A stretch of 23,363 nt of DNA from CAZJJK01 sp964546285 (GTDB lineage Bacteria; Spirochaetota; Spirochaetia; Treponematales; Breznakiellaceae): positions 1 through 23,363 of the forward strand of contig CAZJJK010000048.1 of assembly GCA_964546285.1 (NCBI GenBank). Direction: 5' to 3'. Shown here in pieces: positions 1 through 7,340 of this stretch; position 1 is the first letter of the stretch, and each line of letters opens with the position of its first letter. Made by a program: the position numbers and the translations under genes. Below the pieces are notes generated by a model. The model did not search any database and was not told where the DNA came from. It saw only the letters and a program-made list of their open reading frames with translations.

Positions 1-1
1 A

Positions 2-490
2 AATGGACATGGGGTTTTCACCAATTTATTAATTGATGCATTGCAAGGTGGGGCAGCAGATTTGCGAGGTCATATTTCGCCTGGAGGGATTTACGCATTT
101 ATTGACCAAGCACTTGGAGCCTGGGATCAACGGCCTGTATTTAAAACAAATGTTACTCGATTTACATCAATTAGAACAATAAATCCTCAAGTTCCTATTG
201 ACTCTCTAAGGAAACTTGTAGATTTTTTCCCTTCACCCCAAGATGAGTTTAAACTTAATCCTTCGTATGAGGATACAAATTCAAAAGAGGTTAAACATTC
301 AATTATTGAACCGTATGCTATTGAAGAGAATGTTAAAGTATTTAAAATACTACAAAAACTCCAAAGTGTAGGTTTGGTAGTGCCAGTAAATGCTGATTAT
401 ATGTATTTTGCTGCAATGGAATCTAAGTCTTGCAAGCTTACATCATTGGGCTATCACTACTGGCAATTGGCTAAGGATAAAAGAATCTGA
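2..490 (+). CDS. Caspase-family (peptidase C14-like) protein, C-terminal part, 5' end outside the window
   Basis: The frame is open from the first bases of the window to a TGA at 488-490, giving 162 residues without a start. The TTG at 41 is simply an in-frame leucine codon. The first residues read NGHGVFTNLLIDALQGGAAD, which matches the stretch that follows the catalytic cysteine in bacterial caspase-like proteases, where a GHGVFT motif is typical. Next comes an IYAFIDQALGAWDQRPVFKTN block, also typical of this family. The catalytic His and Cys lie upstream and cannot be seen. The last 60 or so residues (around VFKILQKLQSVGLVVPV and LTSLGYHYW) look like a small winged-helix-like appendage; that is inference. 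Base composition is more AT-rich than the rest of the window, which suggests transfer. Bacterial caspase homologues often act as proteases in defence or cell-death systems, so partners may lie upstream. Confidence 0.75.
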   Translation, partial: NGHGVFTNLLIDALQGGAADLRGHISPGGIYAFIDQALGAWDQRPVFKTNVTRFTSIRTINPQVPIDSLRKLVDFFPSPQDEFKLNPSYEDTNSKEVKHSIIEPYAIEENVKVFKILQKLQSVGLVVPVNADYMYFAAMESKSCKLTSLGYHYWQLAKDKRI

Positions 491-515
491 AAAAGCACGT
501 CCTGTGCTTTTTCAG
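487..515 (+). terminator. Rho-independent terminator of the caspase-like gene
   Basis: A perfect 12-bp stem (CTGAAAAAGCAC paired with GTGCTTTTTCAG) closes a 5-base loop. It begins inside the stop codon of the preceding gene. The GC core is followed by five T residues on the plus strand. Because the stem is symmetric it could also work on the minus strand. Confidence 0.8.
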
Positions 516-548
516 GTTGCAAAGGAGCGCCAAAATCATCAGCTAACA

Positions 549-625
549 GCGGCTATGCGGTTCGGGCGGAGTACCGCCCTCTCCCAAATTGCCTTCGCTA
601 CGCTACGGCAACTTCGCATAGCCGC
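549..625. repeat. Cloverleaf-shaped palindromic element with three nested stems
   Basis: A perfect 11-bp outer stem (GCGGCTATGCG at 549-559 with CGCATAGCCGC at 615-625) encloses two further hairpins. The first is GGGCGG at 564-569 with CCGCCC at 574-579, around a 4-base loop. The second is TTGCC at 589-593 with GGCAA at 607-611. The element sits in non-coding DNA downstream of the caspase-like gene. It could be an interspersed palindromic repeat, a recombination site or a structured RNA. I could not identify a second copy in this window. Confidence 0.65.
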
Positions 626-909
626 GGAACGATGGCTGCCCCGCGTCCGATCGCTCCTATCACTAGGCGTTTTACGTGTCAGAGGCGGCTTTTTGATTTA
701 TATAAATATATGTGGTGTATTGTATTATCGATATTTTTCATTTAGCCGTCTAGCTTTATAAATAAACCTTGCCAACTGCCGCCAAGGAGGAAACAAGTTA
801 ACGATTTCGTCTTAGCCTAATGGATCTTGCTGGATTTGTTAGTCGGATACCGGAAAATAAGGGGTGATAGGAAATGGTAAGAGCTGTAGCCATCATGATG
901 TACCGCGGC
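626..909. other. Non-coding stretch with no recognisable gene
   Basis: No convincing coding frame, tRNA or promoter was found here. The left third is GC-rich and may belong to the palindromic element before it; the remainder turns AT-rich. Around 765-790 the string ACTGCCGCCAA preceded by TAAACCTTG resembles the end and flank of the mobile elements at the right of the window, but only over about 11 bases and with no partner end. Confidence 0.4.
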
Positions 910-950
910 AAAAAAAACCGCCCGCCGGACTCTGGTTTCCGACAGGCGGT
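910..950 (-). terminator. Rho-independent terminator of the lipoprotein gene
   Basis: Read on the minus strand, ACCGCC pairs with GGCGGT, with further pairing inside (TGTCGGA with TCCGGC, imperfect). The stem is followed directly by eight T residues. It lies about 20 bases past the stop codon of the lipoprotein gene. Confidence 0.85.
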
Positions 951-969
951 AAAATCGGGATGGTCGCGC

Positions 970-2421
970 TTAGTTGTTTTCTATGGCTTGAATCAAGCCT
1001 TCATACTGCTTTTTGATGAGCGGGACCTTATTTTTGGAGAGTTCGCTTGAATTGATAAGCAGCGCCAGGGATTCGCGCCATTCGGCGAGTTCCTGTTGCG
1101 CTTTGGGAAGGTCATTATCTTTCACCGTTTTTCCGCTATAGGCGAAATCCGTCATGATATAACCGGTGGCGATGTGGTTAGCCTCCATCCAAGCGTCCCA
1201 ATCGAGACCGGAATCAGCGTTGAGCTTGTAGTATTCAGCGCTTATCGTGCCGGCGGCCTTTGGCACATTGACCGCTTTCTGGGTGGCGTACACATAGGAA
1301 TTGGTCGCCTCCACGTTCTGGTTCTTAAAGGAAACGGTTTTGCCGCTGGCGGGCGCGGCGGCGTAGACGGTCACGGCCGCCGTAGTCGTGAGGGTGGACG
1401 TGAAGATGCTGATTTCGCCATCGACCTTTATATCCTTTGAATGGTCGATTCCGCCAGCCGGAAGGGTATACTTGAAATTCTTGCCATCAGCGGCCAGTTC
1501 GCTCAAGCTGTACATACCCTTAATCAGTTTTGTTTCCTTGCTGTCCTTGATCGGCTTATCCGAAGCCGGTTTTTGTTCAAGATATACGACCAAATCGGCG
1601 CCGATCGCCTTGGCGAAAGACATAAGCGCGGTGGCGTCCTTGACATAGGGGATGACGCCGCTTTGACGCTTTTCTACCAAAGCGGGCTCGTCGTCGGCCC
1701 AATCCTGATACTTTGCCAAGGCGTCCATGAAACCATAGTGGGCCTTCGTGTAGCCCGAGTAGCCTTCGGCCAATTTTTCCAACATGAAATTGGATCCGTC
1801 GTTCCACCCGTCGGGCGAAACGAAATAAAGGTCTATGGTCGCCTCGGCGTTGGCTTCTTTGATTAAGGCGGCCAAGTCAGCCGGAACGCCGGCGCCATAG
1901 AGGGCCTTAGCCTGATCGAAGGCCGTTGAAGCTTCTCGGGCGCCGGAGATAGTCTTGCCAGCCAATTTGGTCTTGCCGAACTGGACCAAGGCGGCGGCGA
2001 CGCCGTTGACCTCTTCGGTGTAGTCGGCGACCGGCACGGTGTAAGCGGTCCCTGTCTTAGGATTGGAATATGTATCCAAGTTATTGTCCGTGATGTTTTT
2101 AGTTATAGCGATGAGTATCCGGTAAGCTTCGGCCTGGGCCATTAAGCCGGCCAGACTTTGATCGCTTTTCATGCCTTCGATTTTGGCTTTTAGCGCGCTG
2201 ACGCTTTCCGAATAAATCGTTGGTAAATTGGCGTTGGCTTCCTCGTGCTCAAACTTGCCGTCCTTCACCGCCGTGGCGGCGAAACTAACGGCCCGCTCGT
2301 ACGCGCCTTCAGCCAAAGCCTTCTTGGAGTCGCCAAGCGCCATTCCGGCCATCATACTGGCACAGCTAGATAAGGCGATCGTGACAGCGACGCCCACCGC
2401 GAATAAATAGGGTTTTTTCAC
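970..2421 (-). CDS. Large exported lipoprotein of unknown function
   Basis: The start is best placed at GTG 2421-2419. AAGGAG at 2433-2428 stands 6 bases upstream, and the protein then begins MKKPYLFAVGVAVTIALSSC, a clean lipoprotein signal peptide with lipobox LSSC and the acylated cysteine at residue 20. A longer reading from an upstream ATG at 2466 would add 15 residues that spoil the signal. The mature part (about 460 residues) opens with an Ala-rich helical stretch of the repeat-helix kind (KKALAEGAYERAVSFAATAV), suggestive of TPR-like packing. A more beta-like, Thr/Ala-rich segment follows in the second half (around TSTLTTTAAVTVYAAAPA). No enzyme motif is visible. It is monocistronic, ending at a strong terminator. 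It is expected to be anchored on the periplasmic side of a membrane. No family was recognised. Confidence 0.85.
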   Translation of the reverse strand: MKKPYLFAVGVAVTIALSSCASMMAGMALGDSKKALAEGAYERAVSFAATAVKDGKFEHEEANANLPTIYSESVSALKAKIEGMKSDQSLAGLMAQAEAYRILIAITKNITDNNLDTYSNPKTGTAYTVPVADYTEEVNGVAAALVQFGKTKLAGKTISGAREASTAFDQAKALYGAGVPADLAALIKEANAEATIDLYFVSPDGWNDGSNFMLEKLAEGYSGYTKAHYGFMDALAKYQDWADDEPALVEKRQSGVIPYVKDATALMSFAKAIGADLVVYLEQKPASDKPIKDSKETKLIKGMYSLSELAADGKNFKYTLPAGGIDHSKDIKVDGEISIFTSTLTTTAAVTVYAAAPASGKTVSFKNQNVEATNSYVYATQKAVNVPKAAGTISAEYYKLNADSGLDWDAWMEANHIATGYIMTDFAYSGKTVKDNDLPKAQQELAEWRESLALLINSSELSKNKVPLIKKQYEGLIQAIENN

Positions 2422-2566
2422 AAATAGCTCCTTCAGGATAACCTGTATTGGTTTCCTGGAGAGCAATATAGCTATGTCGTCTTAAATGAATATTAAATAG
2501 CTTTATTTTTTTTAAGATTCCGATATGTTTGAAGTGGTATGAACTAGTCAGTCTCCAAAAGGGAAG

Positions 2567-2690
2567 AGGCGCCGCCTAAGCATGGAGGTAGCGGGAGTCC
2601 CCTCCGCTACGGCGCCTCCTGGCGCCTCGCCCTCGCGACGACGGCTTGCCATCGAGCGCCCGGGGCGGTCCTGCGGTTCGACTCCCGCAG
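2567..2690. repeat. Relic region carrying partial copies of the tmRNA/tRNA 3' end
   Basis: TGGAGGTAGCGGGAGTC at 2583-2599 matches the 3' end of the tmRNA gene (2738-2754) at 16 of 17 bases in the same orientation, 155 bp further downstream of that gene. At 2675-2688 the opposite strand carries GGTTCGACTCCCGC, identical to the tmRNA T-arm. A stem GTAGCGG/CCGCTAC and an outer pair GAGGCGCC (2567-2574)/GGCGCCTC (2611-2618) surround the first copy. This fits decayed attachment sites left by an integrase that used the ssrA 3' end; no integrase gene is in view. Confidence 0.45.
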
Positions 2691-2701
2691 ATAAAAGAAA
2701 T

Positions 2702-2732
2702 CGGCCGCCGTTTATGTTAAAAACGGCGGCCG
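2702..2732 (-). terminator. Terminator of ssrA
   Basis: A nearly perfect palindrome pairs CGGCCGCCGTTT with AAACGGCGGCCG around a short loop. It starts six bases beyond the tmRNA 3' end and is followed on the minus strand by the T-rich run ATTTCTTTTAT. Confidence 0.9.
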
Positions 2733-2737
2733 TTTAC

Positions 2738-3086
2738 TGGAGGTGGCGGGAGTCGAACCCGCGTCCTAATGCGCGCTGCGAAGGCGTCTACAGGTTTAGC
2801 CGCGCTTTTTGGTTGTCGGGGAGCGCTTGGCGGCGCGGCCGGCGGCGCTCCCGTATCCCGGTTAATCTCATCTTCCTCCGTTCGGGCCCAAAGGTTGACC
2901 AGCCTCTGTTGGCGACGGAACCCCAACCGCTAGAGGCGGCGCGGCTGGTTATCCGCGCTCTACCGCTTACGCGGCGAGAGCGTAACTGTCGTTGTCGGCA
3001 GTTAAAAGTTTTGCCGAATGTTAGGAGTTCGGCACTCCACCTGCGACCCGCGCCTCGACCGCACCAGTCGAAACCGGGGCACCCCC
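2738..3086 (-). ncRNA. ssrA: Transfer-messenger RNA (tmRNA)
   Basis: This RNA rescues ribosomes stalled on broken mRNAs and tags the nascent peptide for proteolysis. On the minus strand it begins GGGGGTGCCCCGGTTTCGAC and ends with T-arm GCGGGTTCGACTCCCGC and CACCTCC plus a discriminator A. The first seven bases (GGGGGTG) pair with CACCTCC to make the acceptor stem. The 3' CCA is not encoded, because the next bases are GTA, so it must be added by nucleotidyltransferase. The tag frame runs from GCC at 2999 to TAA at 2967 and encodes ADNDSYALAA, ending in the usual ALAA degradation signal. Length is 349 nt, normal for a one-piece tmRNA. Confidence 0.97.
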
Positions 3087-3094
3087 AAGGCTTT

Positions 3095-3123
3095 AAAATA
3101 CCGTTGACTAAGCGCGGCGTCAA
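3095..3123 (-). promoter_or_regulatory. Sigma-70-type promoter of ssrA
   Basis: TTGACG at 3123-3118 is separated by exactly 17 bp from TATTTT at 3100-3095. The predicted RNA start falls close to the mature 5' end at 3086, so little or no 5' processing would be needed. Confidence 0.85.
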
Positions 3124-3202
3124 GCTATTAGCGAAAGACGGATATAGCCGCGGCTATTGGGTAGCTAAAGTTCGTATAGAACTGGACTGGCTTCAAAACC
3201 CT

Positions 3203-3225
3203 CAAAAAAATGGTTGTAAGCCATT
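3203..3225 (-). terminator. Weak terminator of the chemoreceptor gene
   Basis: On the minus strand AATGG pairs with CCATT around a 7-base loop and runs into a T tract. A UUCG-capped mini-hairpin (ATAC/GTAT) precedes it. The stem is short, so some readthrough towards the ssrA promoter is possible. Confidence 0.5.
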
Positions 3226-3263
3226 GGATGCAATACCGAAGTATGGCAAAAATCTAACTTAAA

Positions 3264-5315
3264 CTATTCATCCAATAACCTAGCCGCCGCGTCCACATTG
3301 TCTCTGTGTAAGGCCGCGTCTGGCGTCGCCGCGCTTTTTTCGGCCTCCGTTAAGCTACGTGGAGGGGATTTCACGTCAACGTCTCGACTATTTATATCGT
3401 CAAGCTCGTCAACGGACGGAGAACTCGGTTGGACAGCCTCAGCGTTCGGCTGATCGACGAATTCAACTACTTTAAACTGGGACATCGCCTTTTCCAGTTC
3501 CGCCATACGTTCGCGGCTTCTAGAGGATATTTCATCAACATGAACGACGCTCTGCAATATTTCTTTTGATCCGGAGTCAATCTCGGTTATGCCTCCAACA
3601 GCCTCCTCGGATATTCCTTGAATGTTACGCATAGCGTCAACAACCGCGCTATAGCGCGTGTGCATCTCGGCGGTCCCTGCATTAAAGCGTTCGGCCGCCT
3701 CGGCCGATTCCTTGATCGCGGCGACGACACCGGCGTTACCCGCGCTGGTTTCCGCGGCTTTTTGGGCAATTTCCTTCATTGTTTCAACAAAATTGACTAT
3801 ATCGGAGTTAACCGCTTCAAAAGCTCGGGCTGTCGTTTCACTAGTCTCCAGCGCGTTGCTGATTTTTCCGGTGATGGATGAGAGCGCATCGCCAATGCGT
3901 AGAGCGTTTTCCTGGGTGGATTCAGCCAGTTTACGGATTTCTTCCGCGACGACGGCAAAGCCTTTACCGGCGGCGCCGGCGTGAGCGCTTTCTATGGCGG
4001 CATTCATGGAAAGGATATTTGTTTGCTCGGATATCTGATCGATAAGCTCAATAATTTCCACAATTCCTTCAATCTCACGCGAGATAGAGCGGATCAGCTC
4101 GTTAGTGGCTTGTACCCGTTCCCCACCATCCAATACGATTCGTTTAAGCTTATCCGCGTCATGAGCTTTATCCTCCAATTTCAGAGAAACCTGGGAAACG
4201 GATAAAGCCGCCTCATCCAAATCCGTCCCCGCTTTTTTCATAACGCGGGATTGAGTTTCCGCTTCAAGTTTAAATGCCCCTAAATTACGCTCTATATCAC
4301 CCAGAGCCGCCGTCGCTGTATCTATATCCGTATCCAGGCGGACAAAGCGATTCTTAATGCTATCAATATTATGACTAATCTCATTAATAGCGGCCGCGCT
4401 TTGGGCGGTTCCCGCCGAGAGGCTGTCCTTGAGCTCCGCCACATTTAAAACGGCGTTTTTTACGGTAACGAAGAATCCTCCAATAGAATCCACTAAAATA
4501 CCGAGGTTATCGGAAAGAGCGCCAATTTCGTCGGAACCCAAATGTCGCGGCTTAACGGTAAAATCCCTTTGAGCTACTTGCCGCATCGCGCTTTCCACCG
4601 TTCGGACGCGAAGCGCCAGACGTCGGGCGAAAAGGTGGAGATAGACGAAGGCGCATAGGATAATTAGGCCGATTGAAACCAGGCTGGTTAGGACGGCCGT
4701 TTTGGTTAAGTCATCAACCCGCTTCCCAACGACCGCTTCCAATTTAGCGAGATTATTGTTGAAGGGATCGTTCGCGTAGGTGACCTCTTTAATGGCATTT
4801 TTAAACGTGGAAAAATAGAAAAAATCGATAGGCTCATAATCTCCGGATACGATGAGATTATAATACGCTTCCATAAGGCCGACCGAGCCGATGGCGTTGA
4901 AACTTGAGTATTTCGGAATTACTTGAATTTGCAATTCATCTAAGGCTTTTGCCGCGTCATTAAGGCGCTTTTCTGTGATATCCCAAAGATTTTTCGTATA
5001 CGTAATTAGAACTCGTACTTCTTCACCGAGCGCGTCTAGAGTAGAATTTTGAGCTATTTCCTCAAGGCCCAGATTAAAATCCTCTATCGCTTGTTTCCAT
5101 TTATTTTCTAAGGTATCGATGCCGCTCATGGCTAAAAGCAGTTCATGCGTTCGGACCTGGACATTATCCCAGCGTTGAATGAAGACGAGTGTTCGTTTAG
5201 ATGCGTTCTGCAGTTCAACGATGTTGCTCATTTGGTAGAGTAGCAGGCCCATCGCGGCGGCGAAAACCACGGCTATTATACCAATACCGAAAAGAAGTTT
5301 GGCGTAAATCTTCAT
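3264..5315 (-). CDS. Methyl-accepting chemotaxis protein (transmembrane chemoreceptor)
   Basis: The 683-residue protein senses a ligand outside the membrane and controls the CheA kinase array inside. It has an N-terminal membrane segment (about 7-28), an extracytoplasmic helical sensor of about 175 residues, and a second membrane segment (about 206-229). A HAMP linker (about 229-285) and a long cytoplasmic coiled coil follow. The conserved hairpin tip is clear at about 427-465 (ISEQTNILSMNAAIESAHAG, then GKGFAVVAEEIRKLA). Flanking Glu/Gln/Ala-rich helices hold likely methylation sites. The C-terminal 60 residues are an acidic, proline-containing tail with no CheR-docking pentapeptide. The start has GGAGG 8 bases upstream. 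It lies 24 bp after the dCMP deaminase gene in the same direction and is probably co-transcribed. The sensor belongs to no named ligand-binding fold that I can recognise. Confidence 0.95.
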   Translation of the reverse strand: MKIYAKLLFGIGIIAVVFAAAMGLLLYQMSNIVELQNASKRTLVFIQRWDNVQVRTHELLLAMSGIDTLENKWKQAIEDFNLGLEEIAQNSTLDALGEEVRVLITYTKNLWDITEKRLNDAAKALDELQIQVIPKYSSFNAIGSVGLMEAYYNLIVSGDYEPIDFFYFSTFKNAIKEVTYANDPFNNNLAKLEAVVGKRVDDLTKTAVLTSLVSIGLIILCAFVYLHLFARRLALRVRTVESAMRQVAQRDFTVKPRHLGSDEIGALSDNLGILVDSIGGFFVTVKNAVLNVAELKDSLSAGTAQSAAAINEISHNIDSIKNRFVRLDTDIDTATAALGDIERNLGAFKLEAETQSRVMKKAGTDLDEAALSVSQVSLKLEDKAHDADKLKRIVLDGGERVQATNELIRSISREIEGIVEIIELIDQISEQTNILSMNAAIESAHAGAAGKGFAVVAEEIRKLAESTQENALRIGDALSSITGKISNALETSETTARAFEAVNSDIVNFVETMKEIAQKAAETSAGNAGVVAAIKESAEAAERFNAGTAEMHTRYSAVVDAMRNIQGISEEAVGGITEIDSGSKEILQSVVHVDEISSRSRERMAELEKAMSQFKVVEFVDQPNAEAVQPSSPSVDELDDINSRDVDVKSPPRSLTEAEKSAATPDAALHRDNVDAAARLLDE

Positions 5316-5339
5316 TGATAAACCTCCGTCACCGTTAGG

Positions 5340-5855
5340 TTATTGTTGATCATAACGCTCAACTTCATTATCCACATATTCTAGGACAATGCCAACTTGC
5401 GCGAACATAGCTTCCGAATCGTCGGCGTCATGGTAGCGTTTGGCGCAAACAACCCGTTTAATGCCGCAATTGATGAGCAGCATAGCGCAGGTTCGGCAAG
5501 GCGTCATTTTGCAATATAGGGTAGCGCCATCTAAGGCGACGCCACGGCGAGCGGCTTGGCAGATGGCATTCTGTTCGGCGTGAACTGTACGGACGCAATG
5601 CATGGTAACTCTGCCGTCCTCATGGATCAGGCGCTTCATCTGATGCCCTACCTCATCGCAATGGGGCAAGCCGGAAGGCGCGCCGACATAGCCAGTAACC
5701 AAAATTTGGTTATCCTTAGCGATAACGCAGCCGGAGCGGCCCCGGTCACAAGTGGCTCTTTTGGCGATAGCCTCGCACACTTCCATGAAATAATCGTCCC
5801 AGCTAGGGCGCTGGTACTTCGTGTTGGTGGGATTCCCTGTATTAGCGTTACTCAT
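5340..5855 (-). CDS. dCMP deaminase-family zinc enzyme (ComEB-like)
   Basis: The 171-residue protein carries the cytidine/deoxycytidylate deaminase zinc site: HAEQNAI with the catalytic Glu (about residue 92 onward), then the PCRTCAMLL motif supplying two cysteines. The N-terminal RPSWDDYFMEVCEAIAKRATC and the GCVIAKDNQILVTGYVGAPSG segments are characteristic of dCMP deaminases, which convert dCMP to dUMP for thymidylate synthesis. The sequence fits ComEB-type enzymes in length. The ATG at 5855 has no Shine-Dalgarno and lies only 8 bases after a good -10 box, so the mRNA is probably leaderless or nearly so. The next in-frame ATG would cut into the domain. The chemoreceptor gene follows 24 bp downstream. 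Confidence 0.92.
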   Translation of the reverse strand: MSNANTGNPTNTKYQRPSWDDYFMEVCEAIAKRATCDRGRSGCVIAKDNQILVTGYVGAPSGLPHCDEVGHQMKRLIHEDGRVTMHCVRTVHAEQNAICQAARRGVALDGATLYCKMTPCRTCAMLLINCGIKRVVCAKRYHDADDSEAMFAQVGIVLEYVDNEVERYDQQ

Positions 5856-5863
5856 ATATTAAA

Positions 5864-5892
5864 ATTGTACCATGGTTTTCGATTGAACGCAA
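5864..5892 (-). promoter_or_regulatory. Sigma-70-type promoter of the dCMP deaminase gene
   Basis: TTGCGT at 5892-5887 is followed after 17 bp by TACAAT at 5869-5864. Only eight bases (TTTAATAT) separate the -10 box from the ATG at 5855, giving a predicted 5' leader of about 0-2 nt. Confidence 0.7.
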
Positions 5893-5984
5893 AAGCCATA
5901 GGAAGGCGTTTGCGTTCCAACGGCGCTAGACAGTCTGAGATATAAACGATAAAACCTTGCGTACTCTAATATACGGGACGGCTT

Positions 5985-7340
5985 ATGAGGGATTTGACCA
6001 AAGGGAATGAGGCCAAGCAGCTTTTGCTTTTTTCTTTGCCGATGCTGATCGGAAACGTATTCCAGCAATTCTACAATATGGTTGATAGCTGGGTGGTTGG
6101 CCGTTTTATCGGAACCGACGCTTTAGCCGCGGTCGGCGCGTCCTTCCCTATCATTTTCCTTATGGTGTCCTTGGTGATGGGCCTTGGTATGGGCGCCAAT
6201 GTACTGATCGCTCAGTATTATGGAGCGAAAAAGCCAGAGCGTATTAGGGCGGCCATCGATACCGCCTATTTGGTACTGTTTGTGCTGGGTTTAGTTTTGG
6301 CCGTGGTCGGATATTTTAGCGCCGCCCCTATATTACGTCTGTTACGAGTGCCGGATAAGGTGCTTGGGCCGGCGTCGCTTTATCTCCGCGTCATCTTCAT
6401 CGGTCTGCCCGCTACCTTTTTCTATAACGGGGTTAGCGCGGTTTTGCGCGGTTTGGGCGATTCCTCAACGCCGCTCTATATGTTGATCGCTTCCACGATA
6501 ATCAATATCGTTCTGGATTTACTTTTCGTGCGCGTTTTTGGCTGGGGTATCGCTGGAGTCGCTTGGGCCACCGTTATCGCCCAAGCCCTGTCCTTTCTCG
6601 GTTCGCAGCTATATTTGAATCGGACGCACGAAATCTTGCGGACCGATTTCAGAAAGCTACGCTTTGATAGGGATATTTTTCGTCTAATCGTTAAGATCGG
6701 GCTGCCGTCCGGCATACAGCAAATGTTGGTATCTTTAGGGCTTATGTTTATGTCCGCCGTGGTAAACGGTTTTGGATCAACTGTCATGGCTGGTTTTGCC
6801 GCGGCTAGTCGTATTGACAGCTTCGCCGGAATGCCATCCATGAATATCGGTATGGCACTTTCATCCTTTGTCGGGCAGAATTTGGGGGCTGGGCGGGCTG
6901 ATCGAGCACGCCGGGGCTATCGTGCCGCTTTAGGTATAGGCTTTTTAATCACAGCCGCGGTTTCCATAGTCCTTTACTTTAATGGCGCCAGTTTAGTGGG
7001 TATTTTTTCTGAGGATATCGCGGTTATTCAGGTTGGCGGACGTTATCTGAAGATCATCGCGCCCTTTTATTTCGCGTTTTCCGTGATGTTTATTACGAAC
7101 GGGGTTATTCGGGGGGCTGGCGACGCTATAGTGCCGCTTATATCCACGTTGTGCGCTATGTGGCTAGTCCGTATCCCGGCGGCCTTATTGTTTTCCAAGC
7201 TCTGGGGCAGTGACGGCGTTTGGTGGGCTATGCCTAGCGGTTGGCTTGTCGGTATGGCTATCGCGGTCCTCTATTATTGGGGCGGCGCGTGGACGCGAAA
7301 GGCGCTTGTCAAATCCGATGATGATAAAAGTTCGGTATAA
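5985..7340 (+). CDS. MATE-family multidrug/cation efflux transporter
   Basis: The 451-residue protein has about 12 hydrophobic segments in two related halves, the usual size for MATE antiporters of the NorM/DinF class, which export drugs or metabolites using H+ or Na+ gradients. Recognisable family stretches are the N-terminal LLFSLPMLIGNVFQQFYNMV followed by DSWVVGRFIGTDALAAVGAS, the GMGANVLIAQYYGAK loop, and in the second half GMALSSFVGQNLGAGRADRA. The substrate cannot be told. The ribosome site before ATG 5985 is weak (GGGACGG). A TAATAT box at 5967-5972 may be a -10, without a good -35. The last 67 bp overlap the 3' end of the convergent CYTH gene. Confidence 0.93.
   Translation: MRDLTKGNEAKQLLLFSLPMLIGNVFQQFYNMVDSWVVGRFIGTDALAAVGASFPIIFLMVSLVMGLGMGANVLIAQYYGAKKPERIRAAIDTAYLVLFVLGLVLAVVGYFSAAPILRLLRVPDKVLGPASLYLRVIFIGLPATFFYNGVSAVLRGLGDSSTPLYMLIASTIINIVLDLLFVRVFGWGIAGVAWATVIAQALSFLGSQLYLNRTHEILRTDFRKLRFDRDIFRLIVKIGLPSGIQQMLVSLGLMFMSAVVNGFGSTVMAGFAAASRIDSFAGMPSMNIGMALSSFVGQNLGAGRADRARRGYRAALGIGFLITAAVSIVLYFNGASLVGIFSEDIAVIQVGGRYLKIIAPFYFAFSVMFITNGVIRGAGDAIVPLISTLCAMWLVRIPAALLFSKLWGSDGVWWAMPSGWLVGMAIAVLYYWGGAWTRKALVKSDDDKSSV

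Noticed and set aside
541..680. Integron attC site
   Set aside because: AGCTAAC and GCGTTTTAC only loosely resemble the RYYYAAC and GTTRRRY core sites, and the pairing does not join them; no integrase is in view.
390..761. Open frame of 123 codons on the plus strand
   Set aside because: It overlaps the caspase-like gene in another frame and then runs through a terminator and a palindrome; no ribosome site or family resemblance.
2671..2690. A tRNA gene suggested by CTGCGG-TTCGACT-CCCGCAG
   Set aside because: The T-stem lacks one base and no acceptor, D or anticodon arm is found upstream; treated as a relic.
2582..3262. Open frame of 226 codons on the plus strand
   Set aside because: It is antisense to the whole tmRNA gene; the composition is explained by the structured RNA.
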